Positions 26,051-34,981 of a stretch of 64,000 nucleotides of DNA are shown here, piece after piece. Location of the stretch: assembly GCA_965197405.1 (NCBI GenBank), contig OZ240206.1, positions 2,232,001 through 2,296,000 of the forward strand, read 5' to 3'. The notes under the pieces are model-generated. The model was not told where the DNA came from. It worked only from the letters and a program-made list of their open reading frames with translations, and made no database searches. Position 1 is the first letter of the stretch, and each line of letters starts with the position of its first letter. A program made the translations under genes and the position numbers. Source of the stretch: G965197405 sp965197405 (lineage in GTDB: Bacteria > Chloroflexota > Dehalococcoidia > Lucifugimonadales > JAGWBF01).

Positions 26051-26305
26051 CTATAGCCTGTTGACCAGGACCTGGATTCCCCAAAGGATAAAGATAGCGA
26101 TCATGGGAGTGAGGTCGAACATGCCTATTCTTGGAATCACTCTCCGGAGAGGGGCCAGGACAGGCTCGGTTATCTGGTATATAACGGCCACCAGGGGATT
26201 GTTGGGGCCGCCTATGGGAAGCCAGGAGAGGATAGCACGAGCAATTATCGCTATCCAGAGCACGGTAATCAGGAGATTTACAAATGTCCTTATGACCTCG
26301 CCCAC
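26051..26305 (-). CDS. YggT family membrane protein
   Basis: An 84-aa protein with two membrane helices (TFVNLLITVLWIAIIARAIL and LTPMIAIFILWGIQVLV) around the family loop ITEPVLAPLRRVIPRIGMFD. YggT proteins are linked to osmotic tolerance and, in some bacteria, to division or photosystem assembly. The GTG start at 26305 comes 2 bases after the proC stop, with AGGTGG just before it. The proC-yggT order is common in many bacteria. Confidence 0.9.
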   Translation of the reverse strand: MGEVIRTFVNLLITVLWIAIIARAILSWLPIGGPNNPLVAVIYQITEPVLAPLRRVIPRIGMFDLTPMIAIFILWGIQVLVNRL

Positions 26306-26307
26306 CG

Positions 26308-27108
26308 CTATCCACCTAGCTCCACAGATTTTTCGTAAGCTGCGATAACGGCGTTGATGACGGAGGCTCGAAGACCGCCTTCCTCCAGGGCGAGCAGGGC
26401 CTCGACGGTAGTCCCGCCGGGGGAGGTGACCATGTCCTTCAGCTCAGCCGGGTGCCTTCCCGTCTCCTTCACCAGCTTCGTGCTGCCCAGCACCGTCTGC
26501 AAGGCCAGGGTCCGCGCCGTGTCCCTGGGAAGGCCCAGATGGACGCCCGCATCTATGAGCGACTCTATGAAAAGGAACACGTAGGCCGGCCCACTGGCGC
26601 TGAGGGCGGTGGCCATGTCCAGGTATTTCTCGTCGGAAACGTATATCTCTTCACCGATAGTCCTCAATATGGACCCGGTGAGCTGGCGCACCTCGTCTCG
26701 TACCTGGGCGGAGCACGTCCAGAGGCTCATGCCCTCGCCAATCTGGGCGGGGGTGTTGGGCATGACCCGGATGACGGAGGGGTGGCCCAGGCCCTCAACG
26801 ATGGTGGACATCCTGGCTCCGGCAATGATGGAAAGGACGGTCTGGTCCTGTTGCAGGCCGGCGTTGACTTGCGACAGCGCCTCCGACAGGTTCTGAGGCT
26901 TGACGGAGAGGACTACTATATCGGCTCCCTCGGCGGCCTCGGGGTTGCTGCTGGTGGCGTGGACGCCGTAGCGCTCCTTGAGCGTATTGCAACGCTCTTC
27001 CAGCAGTTCTCCCACGGATATATCTTCCGGAGTGGCGACGCCTTTGGAGAGGATGCCTCCGATTATTGCCTCAGCCATAGTGCCGCCGCCGATAAAGGCT
27101 ATCTTCAT
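26308..27108 (-). CDS. proC: Pyrroline-5-carboxylate reductase
   Basis: A 266-aa enzyme for the last step of proline synthesis, reducing pyrroline-5-carboxylate with NAD(P)H in the cytosol. It begins with the Rossmann motif AFIGGGTMAEAIIGG. VLSVKPQNL, RVMPNTPAQIGEGM and the C-terminal signature MVTSPGGTTVEALLALEEGG are intact. Length is normal. It is followed directly by yggT. Confidence 0.95.
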   Translation of the reverse strand: MKIAFIGGGTMAEAIIGGILSKGVATPEDISVGELLEERCNTLKERYGVHATSSNPEAAEGADIVVLSVKPQNLSEALSQVNAGLQQDQTVLSIIAGARMSTIVEGLGHPSVIRVMPNTPAQIGEGMSLWTCSAQVRDEVRQLTGSILRTIGEEIYVSDEKYLDMATALSASGPAYVFLFIESLIDAGVHLGLPRDTARTLALQTVLGSTKLVKETGRHPAELKDMVTSPGGTTVEALLALEEGGLRASVINAVIAAYEKSVELGG

Positions 27109-27260
27109 GACTCCCTTAAAGCCACAGGGTTATACCCTATTATATCACTGGAAACCACCGGCGAAGCATTGGCTTTCAGGCGTTATTCCGCCAAACCGGG
27201 TCCTATCGGCAGCGGCGGGGTCCATTGGAGTCCGCGATAGCCCTTCTGGCTGATAGACTT

Positions 27261-28271
27261 TCAGGACAAGCTTTTCCCCGTGCAGAGGGCGACGGCCATC
27301 TCTATGGCTGCCAACATGCTGTTGTGGTGGGCGACGCCCTTCCCGGCAATGTCGAAGGCTGTGCCGTGGTCCACCGAGGTGCGCACGAAGGGCAGCCCCA
27401 GGTTGGCGGTTATGCTTTGCTCAAACCCGTAGACCTTTACGGGGATGTGGCCCTGGTCGTGGTACATGGCCAGGACCACGTCATACGTTCCCTGGATAGC
27501 CTGGTGAAAGACTATGTCGGCGGGTACGGGGCCATAGGCATCTATGCCCTTCCGGCGGGCCTCTTCCACCGCCGGCCCTATCTCCTCGGCCTCCTCGCTT
27601 CCCAGGAGACCCCCGTCGCTGCCGTGGGGGTTGAGGGCCGCCACTCCGACCCGGGGGTTGGATATGCCCCAGCGGATGAAGCTATCGCGGGTAAGCTCCA
27701 GCTTTGCCAGGACTCTGTCCCCGGTTACATGCTCGCAGGCCCGGCGCAGGGAGTGGTGAGTGGTGAGATGGACCACCCACAATCTCCCCGACATGAGCAT
27801 TGTGGCCACTTCCGGGGCGCCGGATAGCTCCTGTAGAAGCTCCATGTGTCCTATGGCCTTGTACCCGGCCAGGCTTGCCGCCTCCTTGTTGAGCGGCGCG
27901 GTGGCCAGGGCGTCCACCTGGCCCGACAGGGCAAGCTCGGCAGCCTTCGTCACCCACTCCATAGCCGCCTTGCCGCAGGCCGGAGAGACCTCCCCTACAG
28001 TCACGTCGTTGGGGTCCAGGTTGTGAATATCCACTATGTCCACCGTATCGGGTGACATCCCTGCTTCTACGGGAGAAGCGATCTCTCGCACCTTGAGGGC
28101 CGCTCCCGTAAGGCTCACCGCTTGGCCCATAGACCAGGAGCTGCCCACGACCAGGGGCCGGCAGACATGATGCACCTCGCCGGAGGCCAGGGCTTTGGCA
28201 ATTACCTCCGGCCCTATGCCGCAGGGGTCTCCCATAGTTATGGCTATGACCGGCTTCGAGGTGTCACCCAT
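27261..28271 (-). CDS. pdxA: 4-hydroxythreonine-4-phosphate dehydrogenase (PdxA family)
   Basis: A 336-aa NAD-dependent dehydrogenase of the PdxA family, acting in DXP-dependent vitamin B6 synthesis. Segments: ITMGDPCGIGPEVIAKAL, LATAPLNKEA with the active-site Lys, HMELLQELSG with a metal His, and YHDQGHIPVKVYGF; the C-terminal VRTSVDHGTAFDIAGKG is complete. I chose ATG 28271, preceded by GGGAGGAG, over the ATG 15 bases upstream. PdxA2-type relatives act on other hydroxy acids, so the pathway role is likely but not proven. Confidence 0.88.
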   Translation of the reverse strand: MGDTSKPVIAITMGDPCGIGPEVIAKALASGEVHHVCRPLVVGSSWSMGQAVSLTGAALKVREIASPVEAGMSPDTVDIVDIHNLDPNDVTVGEVSPACGKAAMEWVTKAAELALSGQVDALATAPLNKEAASLAGYKAIGHMELLQELSGAPEVATMLMSGRLWVVHLTTHHSLRRACEHVTGDRVLAKLELTRDSFIRWGISNPRVGVAALNPHGSDGGLLGSEEAEEIGPAVEEARRKGIDAYGPVPADIVFHQAIQGTYDVVLAMYHDQGHIPVKVYGFEQSITANLGLPFVRTSVDHGTAFDIAGKGVAHHNSMLAAIEMAVALCTGKSLS

Positions 28272-28325
28272 GTCTCCTCCCGGCATCTCAGCTTTTGTGC
28301 CAACCCTCGCGCGACCCTATTGCTA

Positions 28326-29360
28326 TCATTCCGGGGCGGTGGGGCGTCCCTGCTCTTTATTGTTCAACCTCCGCCCGTGGAACAAGTACAACTCGGCGTA
28401 CCCTGCGTAGGGTCCGAAGTGCTCCAGCGCCCATTCCAGCATCACCCTGTCAGGGGGCGGCTTCTTCCCCTGGCCCGGCCCTGAGTCCGTGGAAGGGAAG
28501 TACCACTCGGCCAAGGCCCGCCGTACCCAAACGTCTATGGGAAAGGCCTCCAGCTTGTCCAGAGAGTGCAGGAGGACGCAGTCGGCTATCTTTGGGCCAA
28601 CGCCGGGAAGCTCCATGAGCAGGTCTTTAGCATCCCGATAGGGCATGTGCCGCAGGGATTCCAGGTCCAACTCCCCTCGAGCTACTATGAGGGCGGCCTG
28701 TGCTACATAGGGTGCCCTGAAACCCAGGCCCAGCCCCCGGAGGGCGGCTTCCCCGGCCTCGGCGAGCCGCTCCGGGCTGGGGAAGGTGTAGCGGGTGTGC
28801 CCATCCAGGGTCAGGGGTTGGCCGAATGCCTCGGAGACGGCCTCGATGTTGGCGTGTATCCGTGGGATGTTGGAGTTGGCGGAGCATATGAAGGATATGA
28901 GACACTCCCAGGGTTCCGTGCGCAGGAGTCTCAGGCCTGTGTACCGGCTGACCATCGCGGCTACCCGGGGGTCGCCGGTGATTTCGCGGTAAATGGCCTC
29001 TATGTCGTCGTCAAGGCGGAAGTAGCTCTGTAGAAGAGGCTCCAGGCACTCGGGACCGGCTCCGGGGGCCGAGTTGACTTCGAGGACGCAGGGGCAACCC
29101 GCCGGGTCGCCCTCCCTCTGTCGAATTTTAATCAGCCTAATCTTGATGAGATAGCCGTAAATCACGCCCAGGTGCCACAGGCCGTCCTCCGGCCCAAGGC
29201 CTGTCTCTCCGCCTCTACGCCAGCGGTGGGCCTGGCCGCTCTCCAGGCTGGAGACCAGGTCAAAGGGCTGCCGGATCTGTAGTCGCAAGGCCGGGTCCTC
29301 CGGGATAAAGGGTCTCTGCTTCGAGCTTCTACCTTTTTCTATCGTCCGCTCTTTGCCCAC
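28326..29360 (-). CDS. OGG1-type 8-oxoguanine DNA glycosylase/AP lyase (HhH-GPD)
   Basis: A 344-aa repair glycosylase. The OGG N-terminal domain is recognised by PFDLVSSLESGQAHRWRR. The helix-hairpin-helix is MELPGVGPKIADC with catalytic Lys257, and Asp276 follows in FPIDVWVRR. WECLISFICSANSNIPRI is the classical OGG1 segment. It would remove oxidised guanine and nick the abasic site. The GTG start at 29360 lies 22 bases inside the end of the dinG-like gene, so the two repair genes are coupled. MutM-type enzymes are unrelated. Confidence 0.88.
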   Translation of the reverse strand: MGKERTIEKGRSSKQRPFIPEDPALRLQIRQPFDLVSSLESGQAHRWRRGGETGLGPEDGLWHLGVIYGYLIKIRLIKIRQREGDPAGCPCVLEVNSAPGAGPECLEPLLQSYFRLDDDIEAIYREITGDPRVAAMVSRYTGLRLLRTEPWECLISFICSANSNIPRIHANIEAVSEAFGQPLTLDGHTRYTFPSPERLAEAGEAALRGLGLGFRAPYVAQAALIVARGELDLESLRHMPYRDAKDLLMELPGVGPKIADCVLLHSLDKLEAFPIDVWVRRALAEWYFPSTDSGPGQGKKPPPDRVMLEWALEHFGPYAGYAELYLFHGRRLNNKEQGRPTAPE

Positions 29361-32206
29361 TCGGCGGCCTGGCCGGGGACGGTGCTCAAAGGGGTCGTCC
29401 TGACGGTGCAGGGGGGTATAGAGTCGAGGAAGGCTTTGCCGTAGGACCTGGCGATGATGCGCTTGTCCAGTACCAGGATGGTCCCCCTGTCCTGGCTTCT
29501 GCGGATTAGCCTCCCGATGCCCTGGCGAAAGCGCAGCACTGCCTGGGGAAGGGCGTACTGGTGGAATGAGTCCTCAAACTGGCCGGACCGGGCGGCGAAG
29601 ATAGGCTCGGTGGGGACATGGAAGGGCAGCCTGGCCAGGACCAGAGTCTTCAGGACGCCTCCCGACACGTCCACTCCTTCCCAGAAGCTGCTGGTGCCCA
29701 GAATTACGCTCCTGGGGTCCTCCGCGAAGCTCTGGAGTATCTGCCTTGGCGAACCGTCTATGCCCTGGGCAAGCAGCTGGATGCCCTCCGTTTCCAGGTG
29801 CCCGCGCAGGGCCCTGGCCACTCCCCTCAGGGCCGAGTGGGAGGTGAACAGTACCAGGGTATGCCCTCCCAGGGCTTTGCCCAGGGACGCAAGGACCTGC
29901 TCCATAGCCTGCTGGTAGCCCCACGCGTCGGGCATGGGCATGTCCTCGGGTATCAGGAACAGGGCTGCTCGGCTGTAGTTGAAGGGCGAGCCTACCAGTA
30001 GCTCCTTGCTTTCCGCCAGGCCCACTCGACCTCGGATGTAATCGAAATTGCCGCGAGTGCTCAGGGTGGCGCTGGTGAGAATCACCGAGCTTTTTCTGGA
30101 GAACAGCAGCGTCTCCAACTCCTGTCCCACGTTCAGAGGCGCCGAGTGGAAGACGATGTAAGAACGACCCGGCGGGTCTCCCCTGCTATCCCTGCTTTGG
30201 GTCACCCAGTCTATTCGCCCTTCCTCGACGGGGACTGCCAGCAGAGTCGTGAGCCGCTCCTGCATCTCCTGCACGCCGTCCTGCCAGGTGGACAACTCGC
30301 TGAGCAGTGCGTCCGGGTCCACCGAGCCTCCAGGGGTGAGGGTTTCCAGGAAGCGGCGCAGCCTGTCCATGCGTCTTGTTCCATCCGTCAGGTTCACGTC
30401 AACGTTTTCCCAGGCTATCTCCACGTCGGACCAGCCGGGCTGGGCACGGGTGATGTGAGTGATGCGCAGTTGGATCTGGTCCCCGCCCTCTTGGCGGTGC
30501 TGGCCCAGGAAGGCCTCGACCACGCCCCACAACCTGTCCCAGCTTTCCCTCATGCGCACGGGCCAGAGGGTCTCCATCTCGGACACCAGCTCTTCTCCTC
30601 GCTGTACCTGCGCGCCGGATATACCGGATATATCCGATGTATTAGGCCTCGGCCCGGCGGATGGCCCCCTGAGCATGACGCGGGTCTCTGTCAGCAGCCG
30701 CCCCAGGGTATCCATCTCCTCGGTGAGGTGGTTCTGGGACACCTGAAAACCCAGTTGGCGCGTGGCCTCCTCCTCCAAGTGCTGGGCCTCGTCTATGATT
30801 AAATGCTGGTACTCCGGCAGTATCCCCCCTCCTCGAGCCAGGTCCGATAGGAGCAGCGCATGGTTGACGACGATGACGTGAGCGCCCTCGGCCCTATCCC
30901 TGGCAGCGCGGAGGAAGCAGATTCCCTCCCCCCGCATACCGGGGCATTGCCCCTTGTCATCGGCGGAGATACGGCCCCAGACCTGGGCGTCCTTCCCCGA
31001 CAGGTTAATCTCGCCCCTGTCTCCGGTGCTGGCGTCCTGAAGCCATATCAGGGTCTTACCCAAAAGGCGGGTCTCATCCGTGGACAGGCTCTCTCCCTTT
31101 GCCAGAAGGTTCCAGCGGCGAAGGCAGAGGTAGTTGGCCCGTCCCTTGAGGGGCACGGCCCTGAATTCGCCCTCCGGTATGACTCCTTCCCTTTCGAGCA
31201 CACCCACCAGGGCGGGAATATCCTTTTGGAGAAGCTGCTCCTGGAGGTTGATCGTATTCGTTGATACCACCACCCTGGCGCCGTTCTTCATGGCGTAGAC
31301 GATGGCCGGCAGGAGGTAGGCTATGGACTTGCCAACGCCCGTTCCACCTTCCACTATGAGATGCTCCCCGTTGTTGATGGCCCCGGCTAGCGAGCGCATC
31401 ATCTCCACCTGCTGGGGCCTGTGCTCGAAGCCGGGGAAGGCCCGGGAGAGCAGACCACCAGGGGCGAGGTATGACGCCATATCTTCCTCGTCAACCGGTC
31501 CCATGTCCTTGCTGGGTCTCAGAGACCTGTCCGTGCGCGCCAATCTCTGCCTGAGAGACTCGGTATCCAGGCCCGTGAGTCCCGCCTGAGAGCGGCTAGT
31601 GTTCGTGGGCGACAGAGCCGCGTCGAAGAGGCGTCCGAGGGGCCACCGGGAGCGAGAGGCCAGATGTTGGATATAGGCCGCCGTTGCGGGGTCGAGGGAG
31701 CCGGCCCGCTCCAGGAGGTTCAGGAAGACCTCGCGGGTGGCCTGGGCGTCGGGCAGCGCCCTGTGAGGGCGGGTATGTTCGGCTCCAAGCTCAACGGACA
31801 GGTTGGATAGGGAGTAGCTGGTGAAGTAGGGCAGAAGCATGGATGCCAGGTCCCAGGTATCGTAGGAGTCGTTGTCCAGCTGAAGCCCATGCTTGGAGAG
31901 AAAGTTGAGGTCAAAGGGTATGTTGTGGCCCACCACGGGAAGAGGGCCTATAAAGTCTCGCAGCTCCCCCGCCACCGCGGCAAAGGGGGGCGCCCTATCC
32001 ACATTCCTCTGGGCTATTCCGGTGAGTCTCTGTATGTACTCCGAGAGGTCCCGGTACGGGTTGACCAGGGTCTGGAGGGTATCGAGGACTTGCCGCCCCC
32101 GGAATTTGACCGCCCCTATCTCGATGATGGCGTCCTGCTCGGAGTTCAGGCCCGTGGTCTCCAGGTCCAGCGCCACGCAGGTAGGGAGGTGGTCTCGCTG
32201 CTCCAT
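29339..32206 (-). CDS. DinG-type helicase with N-terminal DEDD exonuclease domain
   Basis: A 955-aa fusion. Residues 10-170 are a DnaQ-like 3'-5' exonuclease (ALDLETTG with Asp14/Glu16; VVGHNIPFDLNF; HRALPDAQAT). Residues 255-955 are an XPD/DinG helicase: Walker A EGGTGVGKS (286-294), Walker B IIDEAQHL (DEAQ, not DEAH), and a final GIGRLIRRSQDRG. Three cysteines (361, 421, 430) lie where DinG/XPD carry an iron-sulphur cluster; a fourth ligand is not clear. The role is probably DNA repair or R-loop removal. The downstream glycosylase overlaps its end. Confidence 0.9.
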   Translation of the reverse strand: MEQRDHLPTCVALDLETTGLNSEQDAIIEIGAVKFRGRQVLDTLQTLVNPYRDLSEYIQRLTGIAQRNVDRAPPFAAVAGELRDFIGPLPVVGHNIPFDLNFLSKHGLQLDNDSYDTWDLASMLLPYFTSYSLSNLSVELGAEHTRPHRALPDAQATREVFLNLLERAGSLDPATAAYIQHLASRSRWPLGRLFDAALSPTNTSRSQAGLTGLDTESLRQRLARTDRSLRPSKDMGPVDEEDMASYLAPGGLLSRAFPGFEHRPQQVEMMRSLAGAINNGEHLIVEGGTGVGKSIAYLLPAIVYAMKNGARVVVSTNTINLQEQLLQKDIPALVGVLEREGVIPEGEFRAVPLKGRANYLCLRRWNLLAKGESLSTDETRLLGKTLIWLQDASTGDRGEINLSGKDAQVWGRISADDKGQCPGMRGEGICFLRAARDRAEGAHVIVVNHALLLSDLARGGGILPEYQHLIIDEAQHLEEEATRQLGFQVSQNHLTEEMDTLGRLLTETRVMLRGPSAGPRPNTSDISGISGAQVQRGEELVSEMETLWPVRMRESWDRLWGVVEAFLGQHRQEGGDQIQLRITHITRAQPGWSDVEIAWENVDVNLTDGTRRMDRLRRFLETLTPGGSVDPDALLSELSTWQDGVQEMQERLTTLLAVPVEEGRIDWVTQSRDSRGDPPGRSYIVFHSAPLNVGQELETLLFSRKSSVILTSATLSTRGNFDYIRGRVGLAESKELLVGSPFNYSRAALFLIPEDMPMPDAWGYQQAMEQVLASLGKALGGHTLVLFTSHSALRGVARALRGHLETEGIQLLAQGIDGSPRQILQSFAEDPRSVILGTSSFWEGVDVSGGVLKTLVLARLPFHVPTEPIFAARSGQFEDSFHQYALPQAVLRFRQGIGRLIRRSQDRGTILVLDKRIIARSYGKAFLDSIPPCTVRTTPLSTVPGQAAEWAKSGR

Positions 32207-32314
32207 GCTTTGTTTCAGGTCCTCTCTGGGGATTAAGACCCTCCCTGGCCGCCCTGCACCCTGTTCTAAGCTGCGGGGTCCGGCACAGGGGAGGTGGGGT
32301 GTAGATTGCCCGTC

Positions 32315-33079
32315 CTACGCCTTTTCGCCATCATTCCCATCATTCATTACGGAAGGCCCCGGTATTGCGAAAGGCTCCGGGACGTGTATCCATGACCCGT
32401 TGGGGGAGCGATTATTGGCGGTCAGGGTAGCGGGATAGAAGCGCCCGGTGCGCAACGTATTCATGAACTCCTCTTCGGTGCTTATCTCGCCCTCGAAAAC
32501 TGTAACACAACGTCCCAGTCCATGTTGAGAGTGGGCATCGCTTCCGCCGGTAACTTTGAGTCCCAGGTGCTGGGACACTTTCATAGCGAAGTGATTTTCC
32601 TGGTCGGACGTGCCGCCATTGGCCACCTCAACGGCGTCCACCAGCCCGAATACGGGGTGCTCGGCTGCTTGCTCCACTGTAGAGGGTAGGGATGGCATAT
32701 CTTTATAGATAAGAGGCTTGATGGATGGACGGGGGCTGTACAGTGCTCTGAAGGGATGGGCGCTGACGATGAACCCGCCAACGTCATCCACCGCGCGGCG
32801 CAGCTCCTGCGCCCTCGATATTCCCGGGAGGTAGCTATTGAGGCCGAAGGCCAGTATATGGCCCATGTCGGTCTCCACCTCCATAGCCCTTATGAGTACC
32901 AGGTTGTGCTGGGAGGCGAACCGCTGGAATTCGTGCTGGTCCCAGGGCCCGCTGTGCTCCGTGATGCACAGACCGAAAAAGCCCAGACGGTCCGCTTCCA
33001 GGACCATATCTTCAGGCGAAAGACTGCTGTCGCTGCTCCCCTTGGTGGTGTGGATGTGCATATCAAACAGGCGCGCCAT
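32315..33079 (-). CDS. PHP domain metal-dependent phosphoesterase
   Basis: A 254-aa PHP-fold protein. Metal ligands are visible: MHIHTTKGSSDSSLSPEDMV (HxH), CITEHSG, GFIVSAHPF and TGGSDAH. It lacks polymerase domains and resembles stand-alone PHP phosphoesterases (TrpH/YciV-like) that cleave nucleotide or oligonucleotide phosphates. The substrate is not known. ATG 33079 follows a GGGGTC-rich leader that holds three 15-bp tandem repeats. Confidence 0.85.
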   Translation of the reverse strand: MARLFDMHIHTTKGSSDSSLSPEDMVLEADRLGFFGLCITEHSGPWDQHEFQRFASQHNLVLIRAMEVETDMGHILAFGLNSYLPGISRAQELRRAVDDVGGFIVSAHPFRALYSPRPSIKPLIYKDMPSLPSTVEQAAEHPVFGLVDAVEVANGGTSDQENHFAMKVSQHLGLKVTGGSDAHSQHGLGRCVTVFEGEISTEEEFMNTLRTGRFYPATLTANNRSPNGSWIHVPEPFAIPGPSVMNDGNDGEKA

Positions 33080-33121
33080 GACCCCCTCTTCGCCAGGGAA
33101 TTGGTAGTAGGCTCCCCCCGT

Positions 33122-33166
33122 CGGGCTTTCCCCTAGCGGGCTTTCCCCTAGCGGGCTTTCCCATTG
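33122..33166. repeat. Three tandem 15-bp repeats before the PHP gene
   Basis: CGGGCTTTCCCCTAG at 33122-33136 and 33137-33151 is exact; the third copy (33152-33166) ends CATTG instead of CCTAG. Confidence 0.85.
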
Positions 33167-33249
33167 TATAGATGGCGGCTAACCTCGTCAATGCCATAGC
33201 TGGCCGTCTAAGGGTCTTTTAATGATACGTGAAAGAATCACTAAAGCCT

Positions 33250-33665
33250 GGTGCTTCCCCAACGTCACTCCCGCGAAAGCGCGAGTCCACCGCAGGGATT
33301 GGTGGACTCCTGCTTCCCCAGGAATTGCGGGTAGGACTGGTTTAGATATTTGCTCACGCGTCAGTAATTCTTGACTCTAGGCTAATACAGGCCCCGGAGC
33401 GTGTCATTCCGAACGGAGCCCTTCGACAAGCTCAGGATAAACTCCGCGACGAGGAATCTAGGGCGTGTTCACATAAAGGAGCGCAGGGCGTCCGAAATGC
33501 CCGCGTCATGTCATTCCGAATGTAGTGAGGAATCTAAAGAGCCTCTTCACGATCATGGCGCCATTCAGGCGACGGACACACGTAGCATTGCCAGGCCCGC
33601 TTTATGGACATGGACTTTAGATTCCTCAGTCGCTTCGCTCTTTCGGAATGACATTGTGGGTAGGG
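33250..33665. repeat. Cluster of dispersed repeat fragments in a gene-free interval
   Basis: This interval contains ACGTCACTCCCGCGAAAGCG (33254), GTCATTCCGAACGGAGC (about 33403), GTCATTCCGAATGTAGTGAGGA (about 33510) and TAGATTCCTCAGTCGCTTCG ending GGAATGAC (about 33620-33653). The whole stretch 33080-33958 shows no gene I can support on either strand. Confidence 0.65.
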
Positions 33666-33958
33666 GGGACGAGGAAGGAACACGCCTTAATTCCATCGCC
33701 CTGCTCAAGAAGACAGGGCCTTTTCAGGGTCCGATGGCAGGTGGAGAATATGGCGGCCGGTTGGGAGATACTCATCCGGAGTTGTTGGGCCTGCCGGGAC
33801 TGAGTCGCAGTCCCTTCGTGGCCGCACTGTCTAGGCTGCTGCGGATGGTGCTGGTGTCTGGAGTGCGCCAGGCCCTGATGAGGTTCTCGGAGCAACTCGC
33901 TGGGTTGCGCGGTTGTGGAGTTGAAGTGGCTGCTCCGCCGGTGCTCAGGAGACCATGC

Positions 33959-34384
33959 TCAGGCGCTCTTCCGGTCCCTCTTTTCCTCCATCGTCTTCTT
34001 TATAAACCCCACGATGTCTTGCGTGGATACGCCCGGGCCGAATATCGCCGTTATACCCGCCTGGAGCAGGGGTTCCCGGTCCTCCTCCGGTATGATCCCT
34101 CCCGCCACCACCGTCACATCATCCATGCCCTTCTCCCGGAGGCCTCGCATTATTTCGGGGAAAATCTCCAGATGCGCGCCGGAGAGTATGCTGAGCCCTA
34201 TCACGTCCACGTCTTCCTGGGCCGAGGCCTCCACGATCATCTGTGGGGTCTGGCGTATCCCCGTGTAAATGACCTCCATCCCCGCGTCCCTGAGCGCTCT
34301 CGCCACCACCTTCGCCCCCCGGTCATGGCCGTCGAGCCCGGGTTTGGCTACAAGCACCCGTATTGTGGTGTTTTGCTGTGCCAT
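33959..34384 (-). CDS. Methylmalonyl-CoA mutase small subunit (cobalamin-binding domain protein)
   Basis: A 141-aa B12-binding domain. It has the base-off signature GLDGHDRG (DxHxxG), then GLSILSGAH and the loop VVAGGIIPEED. It supplies the cobalamin half of a two-subunit mutase converting (R)-methylmalonyl-CoA to succinyl-CoA; the catalytic half is at 36356-38017. I chose ATG 34384 because the family begins with MAQQNTTIRVLVAKPG and AGAGGTGG lies upstream; an earlier ATG at 34411 adds nine unconserved residues. The epimerase gene lies upstream, separated by a MITE fragment. Confidence 0.9.
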   Translation of the reverse strand: MAQQNTTIRVLVAKPGLDGHDRGAKVVARALRDAGMEVIYTGIRQTPQMIVEASAQEDVDVIGLSILSGAHLEIFPEIMRGLREKGMDDVTVVAGGIIPEEDREPLLQAGITAIFGPGVSTQDIVGFIKKTMEEKRDRKSA

Positions 34385-34405
34385 AGAATGACCACCTCTT
34401 AGATT

Positions 34406-34507
34406 CCTCACCCCGCGCAGTTTATCCTGAGATTGTCGAAGGGCTCCGTTCGGAATGACACGCGGCGGGGCCTGTGTTTACCTGACGCCAAGAATGAAAC
34501 GACCCTG
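34406..34507. repeat. Family 1 MITE, right-hand fragment
   Basis: From TAGATTCCTCACC through CGGAATGACACGCGGCGGGG to AGAATGAAACGACCCTG, as in the complete copies at 41130 and 47266. The left end is missing. Confidence 0.65.
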
Positions 34508-34519
34508 GCAAGTCCAGGG
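34503..34519 (-). terminator. Possible terminator after the methylmalonyl-CoA epimerase gene
   Basis: CCCTGG, CAAGT, CCAGGG; on the minus strand TCGTTTCATTCTT follows. The stem is partly made from the end of the MITE. Confidence 0.45.
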
Positions 34520-34523
34520 ACGG

Positions 34524-34940
34524 CTAAGGCGTCTGTACCAACTCGGTAAGTATACCATGCACCGACCGGGGATGGATGAAGGCGATGATGCCTGACAACC
34601 CATACCTTGGCTCCCGGTCCACCAGTTCCAACCCCTGGGCGCTCAGAATCTCCAGCTTTTCCGAGACGTTGTCCACGTGGAAGGCGAGGTGGTGAAGCCC
34701 TTCCCCCCTGCGCTCGATGAAACGGCCCACGGCGCTCTCGGCGGATAGGGGTTGAAGCAGCTCCAGCCGGGTCTGGCCCACGGGCAGAAGGGTCGCCCTG
34801 ACGCCCTGGTCCGGTAGCTCTTTTATCTCCCCCGGGGAGATTTGGAAGACCTCCTGGAAGGTCTTGAGAGCGGCTTCCAGGTCGCGAACCGCTACTCCTA
34901 CGTGGTCTATGTAGTCCACCGTGCAGGCAGGCGTGTTCAT
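34524..34940 (-). CDS. mce: Methylmalonyl-CoA epimerase
   Basis: A 138-aa VOC-fold enzyme that interconverts (S)- and (R)-methylmalonyl-CoA. Metal ligands are in the expected places: His14 (DYIDHVGVAVRD), GQTRLELLQPL with its Glu, and GLHHLAFHVDN with His. Length matches bacterial epimerases, and the mutase subunits on both sides support the call. Acyl-CoA dehydrogenase lies 41 bases upstream, so epimerase and dehydrogenase are probably one transcript. Confidence 0.92.
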   Translation of the reverse strand: MNTPACTVDYIDHVGVAVRDLEAALKTFQEVFQISPGEIKELPDQGVRATLLPVGQTRLELLQPLSAESAVGRFIERRGEGLHHLAFHVDNVSEKLEILSAQGLELVDREPRYGLSGIIAFIHPRSVHGILTELVQTP

Positions 34941-34981
34941 TCCTCTTGCGCCTCCTCTTGTCGCTCTTTCTTAGCGACTTC

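Noticed and set aside
33080..33958. Possible CRISPR or gene in the repeat-rich gap
   Set aside because: The repeats are unevenly spaced, partly inverted and shared with many other intergenic sites; the three 15-bp units are adjacent without spacers. No cas gene is present in the window.
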